The notes below the pieces were generated by a model. The model saw only the letters and a list, made by a program, of their open reading frames with translations. It was not told the DNA's origin and did not search any database. Positions 25,699-33,400 of a DNA stretch of 38,797 nucleotides are shown piece by piece. A program made the position numbers and the translations under genes. The stretch covers positions 1 through 38,797 of the forward strand of contig JAFSVL010000020.1 of assembly GCA_017445015.1 (NCBI GenBank). The letters run 5' to 3'. Source of the DNA: Bacteroidales bacterium. Lineage in GTDB: Bacteria; Bacteroidota; Bacteroidia; Bacteroidales; UBA932. Position 1 is the first letter of the stretch, and each line of letters begins with the position of its first letter.

Positions 25699-25854
25699 TT
25701 AATTGTTGTCCCATTCGTCCCATCCGCTCTCCACGGTCGAGCCGATTTCCATACCATTGTCACTCATGTCGCCAGGACTGGCGAGAAGCAGCCCGTCGGG
25801 CTGAATCTCAATGAGTTCCGCATCCGGAACAAAGTAAATGTTTGTTTGTATCAT
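25699..25854 (-). CDS. 51-aa leader-like small ORF 2
   Basis: Starts MIQTNIYFVPDAELIEIQ and ends in an acidic, tryptophan-containing tail (SGWDEWDNN). It precedes the 1233-aa lipoprotein by 12 bases. It is homologous to small ORF 1 (17368-17514): the block NIYFVPDAELIEI...LLLASP aligns without gaps to NYYTAPESDLHIL...IFCASP. No signal peptide or known domain. A longer frame from a TTG at 25890 is rejected because the shared block begins at the ATG. Position, homology and acidic-aromatic tail point to one family placed in front of surface lipoprotein operons, with unknown function. Confidence 0.72.
   Translation of the reverse strand: MIQTNIYFVPDAELIEIQPDGLLLASPGDMSDNGMEIGSTVESGWDEWDNN
25769..25830 (-). 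promoter_or_regulatory. three tandem hairpins within small ORF 2
   Basis: Three perfect 6-bp stems in 62 bases: GTTCCG-CATC-CGGAAC (25815-25830), CAGCCC-GTC-GGGCTG (25789-25803) and TCGCCA-GGAC-TGGCGA (25769-25784). The last covers the ASP codons, the same place where small ORF 1 has its 8-bp hairpin. The set looks like an attenuation or ribosome-pausing leader, although coding constraint and GC content could contribute. Confidence 0.5.
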
Positions 25855-25965
25855 AGGCTTATAAATATATGCAACCGACAATCGCTGCAATTTAGTAAAA
25901 ATTTATAACATATTTTATTTTCATATCTTTTTTTACGTTTTATCGCTTCATCTTCGCGCAAAAAT
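25855..25965. promoter_or_regulatory. AT-rich divergent promoter region
   Basis: 111 bases, strongly AT-rich, between small ORF 2 (minus) and the DUF4493/OB-fold lipoprotein (plus). For the minus side, a TTG about 18 bases before TATATTTA fits a Bacteroidetes promoter lying very close to the small ORF ATG. For the plus side, TATTTTAT and TATCTTTT are candidate -7 boxes but none is exact. Confidence 0.45.
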
Positions 25966-25968
25966 GTG

Positions 25969-27036
25969 ATGAAGATGAAACACGTAATGACTTTAACCGC
26001 TGCGGTGGCGGCAGTCGCCCTCGCCACGTCGTCCTGCGAAGACTTTTTTGACACCCCGAAGGCCGTTCCCGGCCTTGAAATCCACTTTGCCGACGACTGG
26101 TCCTCTCCTGCGCGCGCGTCCGCGTCCCTCCCGGACACCAATGATTTCATACTGACGGTACGGGACGCTTCCGGCGCCCTGGTTTTCGAGGGCAGTTACG
26201 GCAGCGCGCCGGCTACGCTGACCGTCGCGCCCGGCAACTATACCGTCAGCGCGGTTTCCATGCGGTTTTCCGAGCCGCGTTTTGAGGCGCCTTGTTATGG
26301 GGATACCCAGGTGGCGGTGGTCGTAAAGGGACAGACGTCCCGGGTGGAACTCTATTGCACGCAGGTTAACAGCGGGTTGCGGCTCCGTGTCGCTCCCTCC
26401 TTCCGGGAAGCCTATCCCGGTGCGCAGTTGCAGTTGCGCTGCAGCGAGGGGCGTCTGGCCTATGCCTATGGGGAAACCCGCACGGCCTATTTCCTGCCCG
26501 GGCCCGTGTCGCTGCTGATGATGCGGGGCGGTGATGAGCAGTTGCTGCTTACGCGCACGCTCGAAGCCCGCCAGGTCCTTTCGCTGGGGCTCGGTGCATC
26601 TGCCCGGGAGGGGGTCAGCGGCATTGACATCCAGTTGGATACGGCGCGCAGGTGGCTTTCTGAGGATGTGCTTGTCGGCGGTGCGGGAGAGGACAAGGAT
26701 GCCGCCTACAGTGTGGGTGAGGTTGCGGCGCATGCGGGGGAAGGCGGCGTCTGGGTATATGGCTACATCGTCGGGGGAGACCTTACCAGTTCCAAATGCT
26801 CGTTCGAGCCTCCCTTTACCAGCCGGACCAACCTTGTCCTGGCGGCAAAATCATCCGTGACGGACCGGAGCGCCTGCATCTCCGTGCAACTTTCCAAAGG
26901 CGATATCCGCGATGCCCTCAACCTTGTGGACCATCCGGAAAACCTGGGAAAGCAACTCTGGCTCAAAGGGGATATCGTCCCGGTTTACTACGGACTTCCC
27001 GGCCTTCAGGCCCTTTCAGACTTCGAATGGAAGTGA
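25969..27036 (+). CDS. DUF4493 + OB-fold (DUF6359-like) lipoprotein
   Basis: About 355 aa; signal MKMKHVMTLTAAVAAVALATSSC, with a GTG at 25966 and a second ATG at 25975 as alternative starts. Residues ~40-225 are a DUF4493 domain (FILTVRDASGALVFEG, LTVAPGNYTVSAVS, FEAPCYGDTQVAV). The C-terminal ~120 residues (AYSVGEVAAHAGEGGVWVYG to LPGLQALSDFEW) are an OB-fold module of the DUF6359 kind. A single gene transcribed away from the lipoprotein-nuclease operon, probably a surface protein of the same network. Its last 31 bases overlap the end of nhaA on the other strand. Confidence 0.82.
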   Translation: MKMKHVMTLTAAVAAVALATSSCEDFFDTPKAVPGLEIHFADDWSSPARASASLPDTNDFILTVRDASGALVFEGSYGSAPATLTVAPGNYTVSAVSMRFSEPRFEAPCYGDTQVAVVVKGQTSRVELYCTQVNSGLRLRVAPSFREAYPGAQLQLRCSEGRLAYAYGETRTAYFLPGPVSLLMMRGGDEQLLLTRTLEARQVLSLGLGASAREGVSGIDIQLDTARRWLSEDVLVGGAGEDKDAAYSVGEVAAHAGEGGVWVYGYIVGGDLTSSKCSFEPPFTSRTNLVLAAKSSVTDRSACISVQLSKGDIRDALNLVDHPENLGKQLWLKGDIVPVYYGLPGLQALSDFEWK

Positions 27037-28424
27037 TGCACGAGACCCACCAGCAGGGAGCCCAGGATGCCGGAGCAGAGGGAACCCATGAGGACGGCGA
27101 TTTTTCCGGCATCGCGCAGATGTGCAACCGTATCCGGGGCCAGGTCGGAGAAGGAAAGCGTATCCACGAAAATGGACATCGTGAAGCCGATGCCGCCGAG
27201 GCAGGCTACGGCAAAAAACATCCCCCAGGAGGCCCCGGCCGGCATTTCACCCACTTTGAGTTTGATCGAGAGCCAGCTGAGCAGGGTGATGCCCACCGGC
27301 TTTCCGAGCAGCAGCCCGAAGAAAACGCCCATTCCTACGCTCCCCAGCGCCGCATCCCGGACAAAGACATTGAAATAGGACAGGTCCGTGACTTCCACGC
27401 CGGCATTCGCCAGGGCGAAAATCGGCATGATGAGGAAATTCACCCAGGGGGAAAGCGCGTGCTCCACGCGGTAACTCATATCCATCGACTCCTGTGCGAT
27501 GTGGTGCAATTGCCGCAGGCAGTGCTTCTGGGGGCCGTTGGGGAAGGACTCGCTGTCATCGAGCGTGTCGAACTGGTCCACGAGCCGGATGTAGTGATTG
27601 CGTTTGTGGAAGTATTGCGCCTTGTTGAAACGTGCTTTTGCGGGGATGAGGAAGGCCATCACTACGCCGGACATGGTTGCATGGATGCCCGAGTAGTAGA
27701 ACAGCGCCCAGACCACCACTGCGCAGATCAGGTAGGGGGCGATACTCTTTTCGCCGAGACGCCGCAGCAGCAGGGTAAAGGCGATGACGCCCAGCGCCAG
27801 CGCCAGCAGGGGGAGCCGGATGCTTCCGCCGTAGAACAGCGCCACGACGAGGATGGCGATCAGATCGTCGGCAATGGCAAGGGCCGTCAGGAACACTTTC
27901 AGCGAAGCGGGTACCTTGGGCCCGAGCATCGACAGGATGCAGACGGCGAAGGCGATGTCCGTAGCTGTGGGGATACCCCAGCCGCTCGCCGCCGCGGTCC
28001 CGTGGTTGACGGCGGTATAGATCAGCGCTGGAAATACCACGCCGCCGAAGGCCGCGATGACGGGCAGCAATGCCTTGCGCAGGCTTGAAAGTTCTCCGCT
28101 GGCCACCTCGCGCCGGATTTCCAGCCCGACGGTGAAAAAGAAAATCACCATCAGGATATCATTGATGAACTTTTCCACCGTCATGTCGCGGGGGAAGGCG
28201 AAATCCAGCACGCCGTTGGGGCTGTGCATTTCCAGGGTGAATGTGGTATGCAGGAAGTCGTGGTAGGCTTCCTTCGTGAAGGGCAGGTTGGCGAGCAGCA
28301 TGGCCGCGGCCACGCAGAGCATCAGCAGTGCCCCCTGGAACCAGGGACGCTTGCTGAGTCGTCCGCTGCGCTTGTTGAAATTTACGAGGCTTTTATTCCA
28401 GGTATATATCGGTATCAGTTTCAT
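27006..28424 (-). CDS. nhaA: Na+/H+ antiporter NhaA
   Basis: 472 aa, longer than E. coli NhaA (about 390) mainly through a hydrophilic insert of ~50 residues (KARFNKAQYFHKRNHYIRL onward) seen in Bacteroidetes homologues. Key features are FTVGLEIRREV (residues 97-107), PTATD (152-156) for the crossed-helix region, and the ion-binding pair Asp186-Asp187 in ALAIADDL. It exchanges one sodium for two protons across the inner membrane for pH and salt homeostasis. It is the last gene of the dnaN-exonuclease run, separated from the previous gene by hairpin D, and may be transcribed partly on its own. Confidence 0.93.
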   Translation of the reverse strand: MKLIPIYTWNKSLVNFNKRSGRLSKRPWFQGALLMLCVAAAMLLANLPFTKEAYHDFLHTTFTLEMHSPNGVLDFAFPRDMTVEKFINDILMVIFFFTVGLEIRREVASGELSSLRKALLPVIAAFGGVVFPALIYTAVNHGTAAASGWGIPTATDIAFAVCILSMLGPKVPASLKVFLTALAIADDLIAILVVALFYGGSIRLPLLALALGVIAFTLLLRRLGEKSIAPYLICAVVVWALFYYSGIHATMSGVVMAFLIPAKARFNKAQYFHKRNHYIRLVDQFDTLDDSESFPNGPQKHCLRQLHHIAQESMDMSYRVEHALSPWVNFLIMPIFALANAGVEVTDLSYFNVFVRDAALGSVGMGVFFGLLLGKPVGITLLSWLSIKLKVGEMPAGASWGMFFAVACLGGIGFTMSIFVDTLSFSDLAPDTVAHLRDAGKIAVLMGSLCSGILGSLLVGLVHHFHSKSERA

Positions 28425-28438
28425 ATCATATGCTGATC

Positions 28439-28514
28439 ATCCGGGCTGCCGCAACGGGCACATTTACCCGGACAGGGTTGCGAAGCAACAAGTGCCCGCT
28501 GCGGCAGCCCGGAT
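28439..28514. repeat. long hairpin with nested stems (element D)
   Basis: Arms 28439-28461 and 28492-28514 pair at 22 of 23 positions. The 30-base interior holds GTTGC-GAA-GCAAC (28477-28489) and an alternative CCC/GGG stem. It fills the gap between the 125-aa gene and nhaA. It resembles elements A-C in plan (long closing stem around small hairpins) but lacks their GGGAGGGG and ACCCTCG signatures. It could act as a terminator or attenuator before nhaA; there is T-rich sequence beyond one arm. Confidence 0.75.
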
Positions 28515-28516
28515 AT

Positions 28517-28894
28517 CTAAATTTTTACTACGGCGCTGACGACATTCATGTCGCACCAGAAAGCCTCGAAGCGGACTTTCCCGCTGCGGGATTTCCTCAG
28601 GGCTTTTTTCTGCGCGAGCAGTACCATAAGCAGGCCTTCTCCGGCGGGTTGTGCCGCATCCATCATGTTCCGGAGCGCCGCATCGTCCAGGAATGTCATT
28701 CCAAAGACCTTCCGTCCCTGTTTTTTCAGGATGAAACGGTTGCCGCCTCCGAGCGTGACCGGACTGTGAAGCACCGCGGGATGATATGCCTTTGCCAGGA
28801 TATCCCCGTCATATAGCGCAAGCCCGAATCCGATTCCGTCGATACTGCCGCCGGCGTCTTTGCGGAGAAAGGCTGCAGGAGCGTATGCGTACAT
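28517..28894 (-). CDS. hypothetical protein, 125 aa
   Basis: I do not recognise this family. It has no signal peptide or membrane helix. The sequence shows a glycine-containing turn (GFGLALYDGDILAKAYHP), a basic segment GNRFILKKQGRKVFGMTFLDD and a basic stretch QKKALRKSRSGKVRFEAFW. It starts two bases after the exonuclease stop and lies between the exonuclease and nhaA, so it is cotranscribed with dnaN. A small cytoplasmic protein, perhaps linked to DNA metabolism by its place in the operon, but nothing in the sequence proves this. Confidence 0.6.
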   Translation of the reverse strand: MYAYAPAAFLRKDAGGSIDGIGFGLALYDGDILAKAYHPAVLHSPVTLGGGNRFILKKQGRKVFGMTFLDDAALRNMMDAAQPAGEGLLMVLLAQKKALRKSRSGKVRFEAFWCDMNVVSAVVKI

Positions 28895-28896
28895 GA

Positions 28897-29787
28897 TCAG
28901 AAAAGTTTTCCGGTATTGAACCTGGCGGCCAGCGCTTCTCCCGCCTCGCGGGTCTGTTCGTCGCTCAGGGGACGGCTTTTCTCCGCCTTGAACTGCTCCG
29001 CCAGCTTCTTGAACTGCTGTTTGGTATCCAGCGTGAAATTGCTGTTCTGCACCCAGGCGAAGTAGGAAGGTTCCCGGTCGAAGATCTCCCGCGCCTTGTG
29101 TCCCTTATGTTTGCCGAAGGCGATGACCGCGTCTCCGTCCGCATCGAGCACCAGATTCCCGGAGAAATCCACGGTCTTCCTGCCGGTGTAGGCGGCGAGT
29201 GCCTCGACGTCGTTCTTGAGTGTATCGGGATAGCGGTCCAACTGCCCTTTGAGCACTTCGTAGGTGGCGATCGTGTCGGCCTCGGCGGTATGTGCGTTCT
29301 CAAAGTCCGCACCCCCGCAGTAGAAGCGGTAGGCCGCCCGCAGGTTGCGCGGCTCCATCGTATGGAAAATGGCCTGTACATCCACCATCAGGGCTTCGTG
29401 CAGATCGACGCGGATGGCCTTGTGCGCGTAAAGACGCGCGCGTTCCAGTTCTTCGGCAAGCATCGGCAGGTCGAATTTGGCGGAATTGAAGCCGGCGAGG
29501 TCGGCGCCGTCGAGCCAGTCCTGCACTTCGTCGCAGACTTCCAGGAAACGCGGGCATCCGGTGAGCATATCGTCGGTTACGCCGTTGACGGCCGATGCGC
29601 CCGGGTCGATGGGCCGCTGGCCCTGGCGCTCGTAATACCAGGGCGTGTTGCGCCAGGTTTTGACACGCTGCTCCCCGCCGGGAAAGACTTTGACGAAACT
29701 CAATTCAATAATGCTGTCCGCGGGAATATTCAGCCCCGTGCTCTCGATATCGAAAAAAAGCAGGGGCCGTTTCAGTTCGAGCTCCAT
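28897..29787 (-). CDS. DEDDh 3'-5' exonuclease (DnaQ/ExoX-like)
   Basis: 296 aa. The first acidic pair is Asp13 and Glu15 in FFDIESTGL. The second motif is AGFNSAKFDLPML, and the third is AHTAEADT, giving the His and Asp of a DEDDh exonuclease. The C-terminal ~60 residues (AFGKHKGHKAREIFDREPSYFAWV) match the small zinc-less domain found after ExoX-type and Bacteroidetes exonucleases. It removes nucleotides from 3' ends in repair or proofreading. The gene is 12 bases downstream of dnaN, consistent with a role at the sliding clamp. Confidence 0.88.
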   Translation of the reverse strand: MELELKRPLLFFDIESTGLNIPADSIIELSFVKVFPGGEQRVKTWRNTPWYYERQGQRPIDPGASAVNGVTDDMLTGCPRFLEVCDEVQDWLDGADLAGFNSAKFDLPMLAEELERARLYAHKAIRVDLHEALMVDVQAIFHTMEPRNLRAAYRFYCGGADFENAHTAEADTIATYEVLKGQLDRYPDTLKNDVEALAAYTGRKTVDFSGNLVLDADGDAVIAFGKHKGHKAREIFDREPSYFAWVQNSNFTLDTKQQFKKLAEQFKAEKSRPLSDEQTREAGEALAARFNTGKLF

Positions 29788-29799
29788 TGCCGCGTCCCT

Positions 29800-30918
29800 T
29801 TAGGAAACCATGATAGGCATCAGGATGCCGCAGATCTTTTCCGTGGCCGCTTCTTCTTCGGAGGGAAGGATCAGGACGGAATGCTTTGCGTCGGAGAATT
29901 TGAGCACGAGCGACTCGCAGTCCATGTTCGAAAGGATTTCGATAAGGAAGGCGGACTTGAAGCCGATGCTCAGGTCTGCGCCGTTGTAGTCGCACTCCAG
30001 TTTTTCGTAGGCCGCCAGTGCGAATCCGAGGTCCTGCGCCGTCACTTCCAGCTGTCCCTGACGCAGGTCCAGTTTGATGTGGTTGGAGGACTTGTTGGCG
30101 CACACCGACACGCGGCGCACCGTATTGAGCAGCTGCTGGCGGTCAATTTTGAGGATGTTCGGATTGTTCTGCGGAATGACGCTGCGGTACTGCGGGTACT
30201 TGCCCACGATCAGGCGGCAGATCATCATCGTGTCGCCGAAGTTGAACTGCACCGTCTTGGCGTCGAAGCGGATGGCGACCTCGCTGTCTTTGTCAAGGAT
30301 GGACTTCAGCACGCCCGCGGGCTTTTTGTGCAGGATGAAGGAGGCCTTTTCCGCCACTTTCGCTTCGGTCGTAGTGTAGCAGATAAGTTTGTGCGCGTCG
30401 CTGGCCACGAGCGTGGTGGACTCCGGCTCCATGTCGAAATAGATGCCGTTCATGGCAGGCCGCATCTCGTCGTCCGCCGTGGCGTAAATCGTTCCTCCGA
30501 TGCCGTCGATGAGTTCCGCCGCGGGAAAACGTACTTCCGTGGCGTCATCGTCCGCTCCCTTGATGGCGGGATAATCCGCCGCGGGGAAATAGGGGAGCGA
30601 TGAATTACCGTTGTTCCAGATGCATTCAAAGGTGTTGTCGCCGCCTGTCCTGATGGTCAGCGGCTGGTCGGGCAGGGCCTTGAGCAGTTCCGTCAGCTGA
30701 CGTGCGGGAACGGCGATGCTCCCTTCCTTGACGGCGGAGTCCACCGGGACGGCCGTGCGGAGCGTCAGTTCCTGGTCGGAGGCGGTAAGGGTGAGTTTGT
30801 CCTCCTTGAGGTCGAAAAGGAAATTTTCCAGGATGGGGAGGGTGGTCTTCGCGGGAATGGCCTTGGAAACATCCATGATGCCCTTCAGCAGTGTAGCACT
30901 CGAAACAATGAATTCCAT
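29800..30918 (-). CDS. dnaN: DNA polymerase III sliding clamp (beta subunit)
   Basis: 372 aa, the usual length. The N-terminus MEFIVSSATLLKGIMDVSKAIP, the block TLPILENFLFDL, and the C-terminal LMPIMVS (hydrophobic end that forms part of the partner-binding pocket) are standard beta-clamp features. Two clamp protomers form the ring that holds polymerase on DNA. It is not next to dnaA here, which is common in Bacteroidetes. It heads the operon dnaN-exonuclease-125-aa protein(-nhaA). Confidence 0.96.
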   Translation of the reverse strand: MEFIVSSATLLKGIMDVSKAIPAKTTLPILENFLFDLKEDKLTLTASDQELTLRTAVPVDSAVKEGSIAVPARQLTELLKALPDQPLTIRTGGDNTFECIWNNGNSSLPYFPAADYPAIKGADDDATEVRFPAAELIDGIGGTIYATADDEMRPAMNGIYFDMEPESTTLVASDAHKLICYTTTEAKVAEKASFILHKKPAGVLKSILDKDSEVAIRFDAKTVQFNFGDTMMICRLIVGKYPQYRSVIPQNNPNILKIDRQQLLNTVRRVSVCANKSSNHIKLDLRQGQLEVTAQDLGFALAAYEKLECDYNGADLSIGFKSAFLIEILSNMDCESLVLKFSDAKHSVLILPSEEEAATEKICGILMPIMVS

Positions 30919-31000
30919 ATAGTTTATTTTTTATTTCCGGAACTGCAAAAATAATAAACTTTCCGGAAATCCTCATTCAAAATTTCGTATATTCGCATTT
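30919..31000. promoter_or_regulatory. divergent dnaN / maturase promoter region with two TTCCGGAA palindromes
   Basis: 82 AT-rich bases. On the minus strand TATTTTTG (30953-30946) is a good -7 box for dnaN. Two identical palindromes TTCCGGAA (30935-30942 and 30961-30968), 26 bases apart, flank it, which is the placement of a paired operator. No clear promoter for the plus-strand gene is seen. Confidence 0.5.
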
Positions 31001-32080
31001 GTGCAGAAAAGATATTTTCATTTGATGATCAAGCCCCTTGGGGCAGCCTGTAATCTGGATTGCGAGTATTGTTATTACGCGGACAAGAGTATCCGTTACT
31101 CCGGGAGAATGTCGGAAACTCTGCTGGAAAAGTGTCTGAGGGACTATCTGGCATCGACGGACGTTCCGGAGCCTTCCGTCTGCTGGCATGGAGGGGAACC
31201 GCTGCTTGCAGGTATAGGATTTTACAGGAATGCCCTGGACATTGAAAGAAAATATGCCGGGGGACGAAAGGTCTTGAATACCATTCAGACGAACGGAACC
31301 CTCATGACAGCGGAATGGGCCGGTTTCCTTGCCGACAATCATTTCCTCACAGGCCTCTCACTGGACGGGCCGCGGGATCTACATGATGCCCTCAGGCGGA
31401 ATCGCAGCGGTGGAGGCAGTTTTGATGCGGTGATGCGGGCGGCGGACCATCTCCGGGCGGCTGGCGCCGATTTCAATACCCTGAGTGTCGTTCATTGCGG
31501 AAGCGAAGGGTGCGGAGCGCAAATCTACCGTTTCCTGCGCGATGAGGTGCGCAGCCGTCATATCCAATTCCTCCCCGTCGAGGGACGGCAACTAAGTGCC
31601 GCTGCGTATGGACGCTTCTTATGCGATGTATTCGATGTGTGGTCCAAAGGCGATATCGGCAAGGTTTTCGTGCAAATCTTTGATGCCACGCTCGCCCGCT
31701 GGTGCGGTGCCGTTCCGGGGCTCTGTACCATGGGTGAATCTTGCGGGGAAAACTTGTTGGTCGAATGCAACGGAGATGTCTATGCCTGCGACCGTTTTAC
31801 CGCTCCGGAGCAGCGGCTCGGCAATCTTGCTGACACTCGACTCCCGGACTTGTATGACGATGCCTTCTGCTTGCATTTCCGGCAGGCGAAAACCCGGATG
31901 CTTCCGCCCCGGTGCAGGGCTTGCGAGTGGTTGCGTATCTGTAATGGCGGCTGTCCGGCACAGCGGTTTCCTGATGGGGAGACCCGGCTTTGCGAAGGTC
32001 TGAAGATCTATTTCAGGCATGTCGCTCCGGCGATGGAAAGAATGCGTCTGGCACTGTTAGGGAATGAACCGCCGGTGTAG
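31001..32080 (+). CDS. anaerobic sulfatase-maturating enzyme (radical SAM, SPASM)
   Basis: 359 aa with GTG at 31001 as start; ATG at codon 9 would remove only a short lead. The radical SAM cluster motif is Cys17, Cys21, Cys24 (CNLDCEYC). The C-terminal SPASM region has CNGDVYACD and CRACEWLRICNGGC for two auxiliary Fe-S clusters. The family converts the serine or cysteine of a sulfatase into formylglycine in the cytoplasm before export. The adjacent, oppositely oriented sulfatase is of the serine type, which needs this class of enzyme, so the pair matches. The 3' ends overlap by 24 bases. Confidence 0.9.
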   Translation: MQKRYFHLMIKPLGAACNLDCEYCYYADKSIRYSGRMSETLLEKCLRDYLASTDVPEPSVCWHGGEPLLAGIGFYRNALDIERKYAGGRKVLNTIQTNGTLMTAEWAGFLADNHFLTGLSLDGPRDLHDALRRNRSGGGSFDAVMRAADHLRAAGADFNTLSVVHCGSEGCGAQIYRFLRDEVRSRHIQFLPVEGRQLSAAAYGRFLCDVFDVWSKGDIGKVFVQIFDATLARWCGAVPGLCTMGESCGENLLVECNGDVYACDRFTAPEQRLGNLADTRLPDLYDDAFCLHFRQAKTRMLPPRCRACEWLRICNGGCPAQRFPDGETRLCEGLKIYFRHVAPAMERMRLALLGNEPPV

Positions 32081-33400
32081 CCAGCGCTCCGGCCCGGGGT
32101 GATCTTCAAGCCATTGGCGCAATGTTTCCCGGTGCCTTTTGACGATGCCTTCGTAGCGGCTTTCCATAGCCAGGTTTCGCATTTCTCCGCGGTCTTCCAG
32201 CATGTCGTACAATTGCTCCCGGTAAAGCCCCTTGTCGTAAAGGACATATTTATAGCGGGCTGTACGGACCATCCAGCCGTAACTTCCGGCCGTCTGTTTG
32301 AAGTTGGTCTCGGTGACTATGAAATCCTGGGAAGCCGCGCCTTTTTCAAGTACGTTCCGGATACTTTTCCCGGATCTTCCGGAAGGCATTTTCGCCCCGG
32401 TCCAGTCGCACACGGACGGCATCAGGTCCACTCCGTTGTTGAAGAGGGCCTTGGTGCTCGTCCCCGCGTGCTTCCCTCCAGGCAGGCAGATGACGGCGGG
32501 GACACAGGCGGACTCTTCATAGAGTACGGTCTTCTGGTTCCAGTGATGCGCGGCCATACCGTCTCCGTGGTCGGAGGTGAAGATGATGACGGAGTTCTTC
32601 CAGAAATCCTGCCTGTCTAGTTCGTCCACAATGATCCCGATTTGGGCGTCCACTGCTTCCACGAGCCGGTAATAGGCATAAAGATACTGTCTCCAGTCGT
32701 CAGGACTGTAAGCTGCCGTCGGATAAAGAGAATAATTCCGGCTCTTCTCGAACTGAAGGACGGCAGCATCATAGGGTGCTACGGCAAAGTTGGCGGGCAG
32801 GTTTGGGCAGGCTTCAAGCGGCGGACGGGGGTCGATGTCCGCCATCGGCGGTTTCTGCCCCCGCGCAAATTCGCAGATATTGTGCGGATTTGTATAGGAC
32901 ACGACGAGGAAAAATGGTTTGTCGTGTTTCTCCCGCAGATAGGCGACTGCGGCTTCTGAAAGTCCCTCATCCCCGTTTCCCTTGAGATTCCGGAAGCCGA
33001 AAGCCTGATCGGCGGGAAGGCTGATCGTGTTGACATGCCACTTTCCGGCATAAGCGCAATCGTAGCCTGCCGCCGATACCAACTGCCCCAGTGTCGAATC
33101 GCGCAGTGCAGGCGGAATGGGCATTTCGTTGATGTCCACGCCGCTTTCTCCGGCAAACAGTCCGGTAAACATGGCGGCCCGTGAAGGCCCGCTGAGCGGG
33201 AAGGAACAGTATGCGTTTTCGAAACGGATTCCGTGTGCCGCGATACGGTCCATCGCCGGGGTCTTCAAGTCCGTGTTACCTGCATAGCTGACCGCTTTTG
33301 CGGCCTGCTGGTCGGTCATGATCAGAATGACATTGGGGCGGCGGGCCTGAAGGGTCAGCGTCGCGCAGAATACGGAAATGATGGTCCAAAATCGTTTCAT
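32057..33400 (-). CDS. S-type sulfatase (glycosaminoglycan type)
   Basis: 447 aa with a signal peptide (MKRFWTIISVFCATLTLQA). The active-site motif is SGPSR at residues 70-74, so Ser70 is the formylglycine precursor. The metal site begins MTDQQ (29-33), followed later by GKWH (near residue 118) and TSDHGDGM (near 280). It belongs to the formylglycine-dependent sulfatases, which remove sulfate from sulfated glycans in the periplasm. It follows the PL12 lyase with a 4-base overlap, so heparan- or heparin-derived sugars are the likely substrate. The exact sulfate position (2-O, 6-O or N) is not decided by sequence here. Confidence 0.9.
   Translation of the reverse strand: MKRFWTIISVFCATLTLQARRPNVILIMTDQQAAKAVSYAGNTDLKTPAMDRIAAHGIRFENAYCSFPLSGPSRAAMFTGLFAGESGVDINEMPIPPALRDSTLGQLVSAAGYDCAYAGKWHVNTISLPADQAFGFRNLKGNGDEGLSEAAVAYLREKHDKPFFLVVSYTNPHNICEFARGQKPPMADIDPRPPLEACPNLPANFAVAPYDAAVLQFEKSRNYSLYPTAAYSPDDWRQYLYAYYRLVEAVDAQIGIIVDELDRQDFWKNSVIIFTSDHGDGMAAHHWNQKTVLYEESACVPAVICLPGGKHAGTSTKALFNNGVDLMPSVCDWTGAKMPSGRSGKSIRNVLEKGAASQDFIVTETNFKQTAGSYGWMVRTARYKYVLYDKGLYREQLYDMLEDRGEMRNLAMESRYEGIVKRHRETLRQWLEDHPGPERWLHRRFIP

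Noticed and set aside
31001-32080. Radical SAM enzyme as a maturase for the two small ORFs (RiPP system)
   Set aside because: It sits convergent with a serine-type sulfatase and carries the sulfatase-maturase layout; it is over 5 kb from the nearest small ORF, with other operons between.
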